NCBI GenBank assembly: GCA_947442255.1
Contig: CANEVO010000050.1
Location: 1 to 29,607, forward strand
From: Opitutia bacterium
GTDB lineage: Bacteria; Verrucomicrobiota; Verrucomicrobiae; Opitutales; Opitutaceae
DNA: 29,607 bases
Direction: 5' to 3'
Positions 24,923 to 29,607 of this stretch are shown here, one piece after another (positions within the stretch are counted from its first letter, which is position 1; each line of letters opens with the position of its first letter). The position numbers and the translations under genes were made by a program. Below the pieces are notes generated by a model. The model saw only the letters and a list, made by a program, of their open reading frames with translations. It had not been told where the DNA came from and ran no database searches.

Positions 24923-26182
24923 TCAACGCGCCGGACCCCAATGCCTCGTAAAGGGGTAATAAACGAACAACGGCCGGCCAACGACATCCTTGGCGGGAAC
25001 GAAACCCCAATACCGACCATCCTGACTGTTGTTTGAATTGTCCCCCAGGGCGAAATACTTGTCCTTGGGAACGGTGACTGCTTCCCCTCGATTCAAATAC
25101 GTGAACGCCACGGGACTGTTGAAATATCCACCATACTTTCCGGCCCGCTGCGCATTCCCGTCAAACGCCGTGGAACCGGTGATCGGCCGACCATTCCGAT
25201 AGAGCACGGGCTCCTTGATCTCAAGTTTGTCACCCGGAACACCCACCAACCGCTTGATGTAATACTGTTCGATCTGCCTGCCTTCCCGGTCACGCATATA
25301 GTCGCTCTTGATGTGGTCGGTGCGAAAGACAAATCCCTGACCGGGATTCGGCGCCAAAAAGTGATACGTCATGCGATCGACGAAGAGCTGGTCGCCGGTG
25401 ATGATGTCGAACGAGAGAAACGGCTTCCCTTGGATTGCAGGTCTTGGCAGCTGCACTCGAACGCCGCCGGCACCCCGGCTGGAACGTTCGGCGAGACTGG
25501 CGAGTTGCTGAGCTGTCAGTCCGCAGGCATCCCGAAATGCCCAGTCAAAATCAAAATCTTCCGGCACCTGCAACCGCACCGGCGTTTCATTGACGTAGAA
25601 CGTGTATTCGCGGTTCACCGCCGGGAAGATCAACCAGCTTTTCGCCGGTTTCAGCTCATACGGTATTCGCCCGCCATATATCCCAACGGTTACGGGGCCC
25701 GATTCGGGCGCCACCAACTCTTTACGTTGCGCTCCGAATAACACGAAGCGGGCCGCTTTCTGGAAAGCATTCGGCGCATCCTCGGGGTTCTTCCAAACCT
25801 CCGGGGTCATGCCGCTGTAAGTCGGCCACATGGAGTTGGTGGGAATTTTGAACGGCTGAACGAAATACGTGCGGATCCCGAGAATCACGATCGCGGCCAC
25901 GAGGAAGAATTCCACATTCTCCACCAGCGCCGTTTTCGGATAAATCGCCCCGCCCGTCCGGCGCAACACCTCCTCCAAGCGCTCGATCCCCACCTTGAGC
26001 TTCTCGGCGCCGGCCCGCTCGTGCAGGAGCACCTTGAGTTCCGCCGTTCGCGACTGCAATTCGGCCAATGGCGCCGCGGGAATGACATCACGGCGGAAAT
26101 GATAGACCTTGCTCGCGAGCTCGAGCCAGTTGGCCGCGTTGTCGCGCATTTTCTTTTGCTGGGAGGCGAAGAAGCCGAACAT
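24923..26182 (-). CDS. lepB: Signal peptidase I, large form with insertion
   Basis: The 419-residue inner membrane serine protease removes signal peptides from exported proteins. The catalytic Ser 117 lies in KIPTNSMWPTYSG and the general-base Lys 310 in YYIKRLVGVPGD; the later FALGDNSNNSQDGRYWGFV box is also typical. There is one clear membrane segment (about 91-108) just before the catalytic Ser, preceded by a charged ~85-residue helical extension that may form a coiled coil. The Ser-to-Lys distance is 193 residues against 55 in E. coli, so about 140 residues are inserted. Similar large forms are known from related phyla, but the insert has no function assigned. It follows lepA by 97 bases on the same strand. 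Confidence 0.93.
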   Translation of the reverse strand: MFGFFASQQKKMRDNAANWLELASKVYHFRRDVIPAAPLAELQSRTAELKVLLHERAGAEKLKVGIERLEEVLRRTGGAIYPKTALVENVEFFLVAAIVILGIRTYFVQPFKIPTNSMWPTYSGMTPEVWKNPEDAPNAFQKAARFVLFGAQRKELVAPESGPVTVGIYGGRIPYELKPAKSWLIFPAVNREYTFYVNETPVRLQVPEDFDFDWAFRDACGLTAQQLASLAERSSRGAGGVRVQLPRPAIQGKPFLSFDIITGDQLFVDRMTYHFLAPNPGQGFVFRTDHIKSDYMRDREGRQIEQYYIKRLVGVPGDKLEIKEPVLYRNGRPITGSTAFDGNAQRAGKYGGYFNSPVAFTYLNRGEAVTVPKDKYFALGDNSNNSQDGRYWGFVPAKDVVGRPLFVYYPFTRHWGPAR

Positions 26183-26279
26183 GGTTTTAGCGGATAGGGG
26201 CGTTGGCGGCTGCCTGCCTCACGGCGAACGCAGTGAAATCGGTCGGGACGAATCGTTCATCGGACCAGGCGCACTGGCG

Positions 26280-28076
26280 TCAATTGTTCTGCAGAACCTT
26301 GATGAAGGCATCCGGCGGAATGGAAACCTTGCCGATCTGCTTCATCTTCTTTTTTCCCTCTTTTTGTTTGTCGAGTAACTTGCGCTTCCGGCTGATGTCG
26401 CCGCCATAGCATTTAGCCGTAACGTCCTTGCGCATCTCCTTCACGTTGTCGCGGGCGATGATCTTACCGCCGATGGCTGCCTGGATCGCGACCTTGAACA
26501 TTTGCGGCGGAATGATTTCGGCCAGCTTTTCGCAGAGTTGCCGGCCCTTGCCCTCGGCCTTCGCGCGATGAACGATGCAAGCAAAGGCATCCACGGGATC
26601 GCCGTTAATCATGATGTCCATTTTTACGAGATCGGAGGCGATGTAGTCGCCCAACTCGTAATCCATCGAGCCGTAACCGTGTGTGATGCTTTTCAGCCGG
26701 TCGTTGAAATCGACCAGGATTTCGTTCAGCGGCAGCACGCAATGCAACATCACGCGGGTGGCGTCGAGCGTATCGGTGTGGTCGCACATCCCCCGCTTTT
26801 CCATGATCAGCGCGAGAATATCTCCCATGGAATCGTTCGGGATAATGATGGAGGCCCGGATCGTAGGCTCCTTGATTTCCAGGATCGTGCCCGGGTCCGG
26901 CATATTGACCGGATTATCCACGTCGATCTCCTCTCCGCCATGTTTGACGATGTGATAAATGACGCTCGGATAAGTTGAGATAATCTCGACGTCGTGCTCC
27001 CGCCGAATGCGCTCTTGGATAATCTCCATGTGCAGCAATCCCAGAAACCCGCACCGGAAGCCGAAACCCAGCGCGAGCGAGCTTTCCGAGGCATAGACAA
27101 ATGCGGCATCGTTGAGTCGCAGCCGGCCCAGGGCGGCCTTGAGCTTTTCGTAGTCGTCGCTTTCGAGGGGATAGAGACCGCAAAAAACCAGCGGCCTCAC
27201 TTCCTTGTAACCCGGGAGCATTTCGGTCGCCGGTTTGTTTCCGAGCGTAATGGTGTCGCCGGTTTTGACGTCCGCCGTGTTCTTGATGCTGGAAACGATA
27301 TACCCTACATCGCCGGCGCCCAACGCCCCGATCTTTTCCATCTTCGGCATGAAGACACCGACTTCCTTGACCTCCGCTTTTTGGCCCGTGCTCATCAACA
27401 TCATCGTGTCACCGGCCTTGATCGTGCCGGAGAATACGCGCACGTAGGCGATGCAGCCGCGGTAAGCGTCGTAGAGCGAGTCGAACACCAGTGCGCGCAT
27501 TTGGGGATAGGTCGCCCAGCGCGGTGGTGGTACGCGAAGCACCACGGCCTCGAGGATGTCGACGATTCCAATGCCCGACTTGCCGCTGGCCAGAATGGCC
27601 TCTTCCGCGGGAATGATGAGAATATCCTCCAGCTGCCGGGTGCAGAGTTCGAGGTTCGCGCTCGGCAGATCGATCTTGTTAATAACCGGGATGATCTTCA
27701 ACTGCTGGCCGACGGCGAGATGGGCATTCGCCACCGTCTGGGCCTCGACGCCCTGCCCTGCGTCGATCAAAAGCACCGCGCCTTCACACGCGGCGAGGCT
27801 CCGTGAGACTTCGTAGGAAAAGTCCACGTGGCCCGGCGTGTCCATCAGGTTGAGCTTATAGTTGTGCCCATCCTTCGCCCGATAGGTCATCGTGACGGGA
27901 TGCGATTTGATCGTGATCCCGCGCTCCCGCTCAAGGTCCATCGAGTCGAGATGCTGATCCGTCATCGCACGCTGCGCGACGGTGTTGGTGTGTTCGAGCA
28001 GGCGATCGGACAGCGTAGTCTTGCCGTGGTCGACGTGTGCGATAATGCAGAAATTGCGGGTGTATTTAACGGGCAT
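26280..28076 (-). CDS. lepA: Elongation factor 4 (LepA), ribosome back-translocating GTPase
   Basis: The 598-residue GTPase acts on stalled or mis-translocated ribosomes. It has the full set of translational GTPase motifs: AHVDHGKTT near 13-21 (P-loop), RERGITIKS (switch I), DTPGHVDFS (switch II), NKIDLPSA, and then domain II, the EF-G-like domains III and V, and the LepA-specific C-terminal domain (ISRKRKLLDKQKEGKKKMKQ segment). The length is the standard for LepA. The start is 3 bases after the fabD stop, which indicates one transcript with fabD. The pairing of lepA with lepB is common in bacteria. Confidence 0.98.
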   Translation of the reverse strand: MPVKYTRNFCIIAHVDHGKTTLSDRLLEHTNTVAQRAMTDQHLDSMDLERERGITIKSHPVTMTYRAKDGHNYKLNLMDTPGHVDFSYEVSRSLAACEGAVLLIDAGQGVEAQTVANAHLAVGQQLKIIPVINKIDLPSANLELCTRQLEDILIIPAEEAILASGKSGIGIVDILEAVVLRVPPPRWATYPQMRALVFDSLYDAYRGCIAYVRVFSGTIKAGDTMMLMSTGQKAEVKEVGVFMPKMEKIGALGAGDVGYIVSSIKNTADVKTGDTITLGNKPATEMLPGYKEVRPLVFCGLYPLESDDYEKLKAALGRLRLNDAAFVYASESSLALGFGFRCGFLGLLHMEIIQERIRREHDVEIISTYPSVIYHIVKHGGEEIDVDNPVNMPDPGTILEIKEPTIRASIIIPNDSMGDILALIMEKRGMCDHTDTLDATRVMLHCVLPLNEILVDFNDRLKSITHGYGSMDYELGDYIASDLVKMDIMINGDPVDAFACIVHRAKAEGKGRQLCEKLAEIIPPQMFKVAIQAAIGGKIIARDNVKEMRKDVTAKCYGGDISRKRKLLDKQKEGKKKMKQIGKVSIPPDAFIKVLQNN

Positions 28077-28079
28077 CGT

Positions 28080-28991
28080 TCAGGCGGCGAGATCGCCGAA
28101 TTCGGAAAAACTTTTAACGACCCACGATTTCTCGGTGCGTCGTGCCAAACCGCTGAGTACACCGCTCGGCCCGAATTCCCAGAATTCAGTCGCGCCAGCG
28201 ATTGCGGCGCTGCGCATGCAATCCTCCCATAGAACGGAGGATACAACCTGCTTCACCAGTGCCGCTTTAATGGCGTCGGGATCGTGGATGGCCTGACCGG
28301 TGGTGTTACTGAACACCCGGAACCGGGGTGCCGAGAACGGCATCGTTTCCAAGAAAGTCGCGAAAGTCGTGCGGGCCGGTTCCATCAGTCGCGAATGATA
28401 GGCGCCGGCGACTTTCAGCGGGATGATTTTTTTGATCCCACGATCCTTGGCCGCGGCGACAGCTGAAAGAACCCGGGATTTTTCGCCCGATACGATGATC
28501 TGTCCGGGCGCGTTGAAATTTGCCGCCTCGAGGTCAAATTCCCGGCAAAGCTCGTAAACTTTCGCACGCTCTTCGCCCATGATCGCAGCCATGCCACCCG
28601 TCGTCTGTTCGCAGGCCTGCTGCATCAAACGGCCACGCTCAGCGACAACTCGCAGCCCGGTTGAAAAATCAAACACGCCCGCCGCGCAATAGGCGGTAAC
28701 CTCTCCCAAGCTGAGGCCGAGCGCAAACTGCGGTTCGCCGGCCGGTAATCTACCGAGTTCGCGCGCTGCGGCTACCAGTGCAAGTCCATGCACAAATAAC
28801 GCCGGCTGGCAGACTTGGGTTTGGGTCAAATCCGCTTCCGGACCCTCGAAACTGATCTTGGTCAAATCCCAGCCCAGCACTTGGTTCGCTTCCGCATAAA
28901 GCGCCCTTGCCGCAGCCGATTGCTCGAATAACGACCTCCCCATGCCCACTTTTTGGGCGCCCTGACCTGCAAATAAAAATGCCAATGCCAT
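28080..28991 (-). CDS. fabD: Malonyl-CoA:ACP transacylase
   Basis: The 303-residue enzyme loads malonyl groups onto acyl carrier protein to feed fatty acid elongation. Seen are FAGQGAQKVGMG at 7-18, the nucleophile Ser 94 in GLSLGE (the usual form is GHSLGE, so the His beside the Ser is Leu here), Arg 119 in ERGRLMQ, GGMAAIMG, and the catalytic His 199 in GAYHSRLM. An in-frame TTG at 29033 would add 14 residues without family resemblance, so the ATG at 28991 was chosen. Its stop is 3 bases before lepA. Other fab genes in the window lie over 6 kb away on the other strand, so it is not part of the fabZ-fabI-oleAB run. Confidence 0.94.
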   Translation of the reverse strand: MALAFLFAGQGAQKVGMGRSLFEQSAAARALYAEANQVLGWDLTKISFEGPEADLTQTQVCQPALFVHGLALVAAARELGRLPAGEPQFALGLSLGEVTAYCAAGVFDFSTGLRVVAERGRLMQQACEQTTGGMAAIMGEERAKVYELCREFDLEAANFNAPGQIIVSGEKSRVLSAVAAAKDRGIKKIIPLKVAGAYHSRLMEPARTTFATFLETMPFSAPRFRVFSNTTGQAIHDPDAIKAALVKQVVSSVLWEDCMRSAAIAGATEFWEFGPSGVLSGLARRTEKSWVVKSFSEFGDLAA

Positions 28992-29036
28992 AATGGAACC
29001 GGCAAGAGAATCGCCCGGCGCCAATGAATCCAAGCC

Positions 29037-29414
29037 CTAAAAACGCTTTAACGGCTTGAAATATTTATCATCCGTGAGCGGTTTCGCGAAATCCGGGCGA
29101 TTCGGCCGTGTTGGGACTTCTAGCGCGGGTGCCGGGCCCGGCAGGGCAAGCTGCAGGTAGGGATTCTCCAGCGGGTTGCCGGATACCGGCTGTTTGCTTC
29201 CGCCGGCCGGAGTGAGCGTAGCTCCGTCGATGGCCGCCATCCCTGAGGGCTCGACGGAAAGGCACCCACTCGCGGCGGGCAATCCGTCAGCTGGAGACGT
29301 TCGGGACGCGTTGGTCGCGGCGGCACCCTCTCCTTTGGTCTGCAAGAGGGCGTAATCCTTCGAGGTCATCCACCCCGCCATGAATCCGGCCAGCGGATTG
29401 GGAGCGGGGGGCAC
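29037..29414 (-). CDS. Proline-rich protein of unknown function upstream of fabD
   Basis: I do not recognise this protein. From the GTG at 29414 it has 125 residues, rich in Pro, Ala and Gly, with a more regular N-terminal part (NPLAGFMAGWMTSKDYALLQ), a low-complexity middle and a basic end (DDKYFKPLKRF). No signal peptide or clear membrane segment is seen. An ATG at 29381 is the next start. The frame stays open upstream to a stop at 29463-29465, and the extra codons (IFRDPPNGKNTEREP) read like protein, so the true start might be a rare ATT at 29459. It ends 45 bases before the fabD start on the same strand and is probably co-transcribed. Confidence 0.5.
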   Translation of the reverse strand: MPPAPNPLAGFMAGWMTSKDYALLQTKGEGAAATNASRTSPADGLPAASGCLSVEPSGMAAIDGATLTPAGGSKQPVSGNPLENPYLQLALPGPAPALEVPTRPNRPDFAKPLTDDKYFKPLKRF

Positions 29415-29607
29415 GGGCTCGCGTTCAGTATTTTTACCGTTGGGCGGGTCCCGAAAAATGGGCTAGGTGGAGTGTTAGTCTTTGGCTCGGGTTGATGTGA
29501 TGACTGCGGTGGCGGTTGGCAATTCCAAGCGGAGGGATGGACCGGCTTGGCGGCCCGGCCCGGAGCTTGGGATTGGTAAAGATTTTTCCGCGACGAAGCG
29601 GTGCGGA

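Noticed and set aside
26994..27806. Plus-strand open frame of 270 codons inside lepA
   Set aside because: lepA is certain on the opposite strand; the frame is a shadow.
29500..29607. Possible plus-strand gene start (ATG at 29500) running off the right edge
   Set aside because: Only 36 codons are visible, with no signal peptide, ribosome-binding site or recognisable sequence.

Overview
The window looks like chromosomal DNA of a GC-rich member of the Verrucomicrobiota, most likely Opitutaceae-like. This is inferred from gene content: a PVC-type c-heme protein, ceramidase-like proteins beside a LamG protein, a large TonB-dependent receptor with an N-terminal carboxypeptidase-regulatory-like domain, an OleA/OleB pair and a gram-positive/archaeal-type Asd. 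Few genes have a clear Shine-Dalgarno sequence, so several starts were set by signal peptides, domain boundaries and spacing. No IS element, CRISPR array, phage gene or integrase was seen.

Region 1 (1-10026, all +) is a probable exported-protein locus: a LamG-fold protein, a neutral/alkaline ceramidase-like protein, a beta-propeller/HEAT/cytochrome c protein (CxxCH), a second ceramidase-like protein, and a TonB-dependent receptor closed by a strong intrinsic terminator. There is no SusD-like partner, sulfatase or glycoside hydrolase, so the substrate is unknown.

Region 2 (10336-18195) holds housekeeping and stress genes: a CAU tRNA, a translationally coupled PP2C phosphatase/TPR pair, an XPD/DinG-type Fe-S helicase, a P1B-4-type metal ATPase, a SlyB-like lipoprotein gene broken by an in-frame TAG, a leaderless L,D-transpeptidase-like protein, and asd.

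Region 3 (18278-23031, all +, tightly spaced) is the most interesting part: a CrtI/CrtISO-like FAD oxidoreductase, a FabZ-like dehydratase, a FabI-like enoyl reductase, OleA and OleB. OleA and OleB belong to the head-to-head long-chain olefin pathway, but OleC and OleD are not next to them. Instead the pair sits behind fatty-acid-synthesis genes and a desaturase/isomerase-like flavoprotein. This suggests a dedicated acyl-chain-building and condensing cluster whose product cannot be read from the sequence.

Region 4 (23050-29414, all -) holds 4-alpha-glucanotransferase (malQ), then, reading in the direction of transcription, a proline-rich unknown protein, fabD, lepA and an unusually large signal peptidase I. 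fabD and lepA are 3 bases apart. The last ~145 bases contain no gene I can support.
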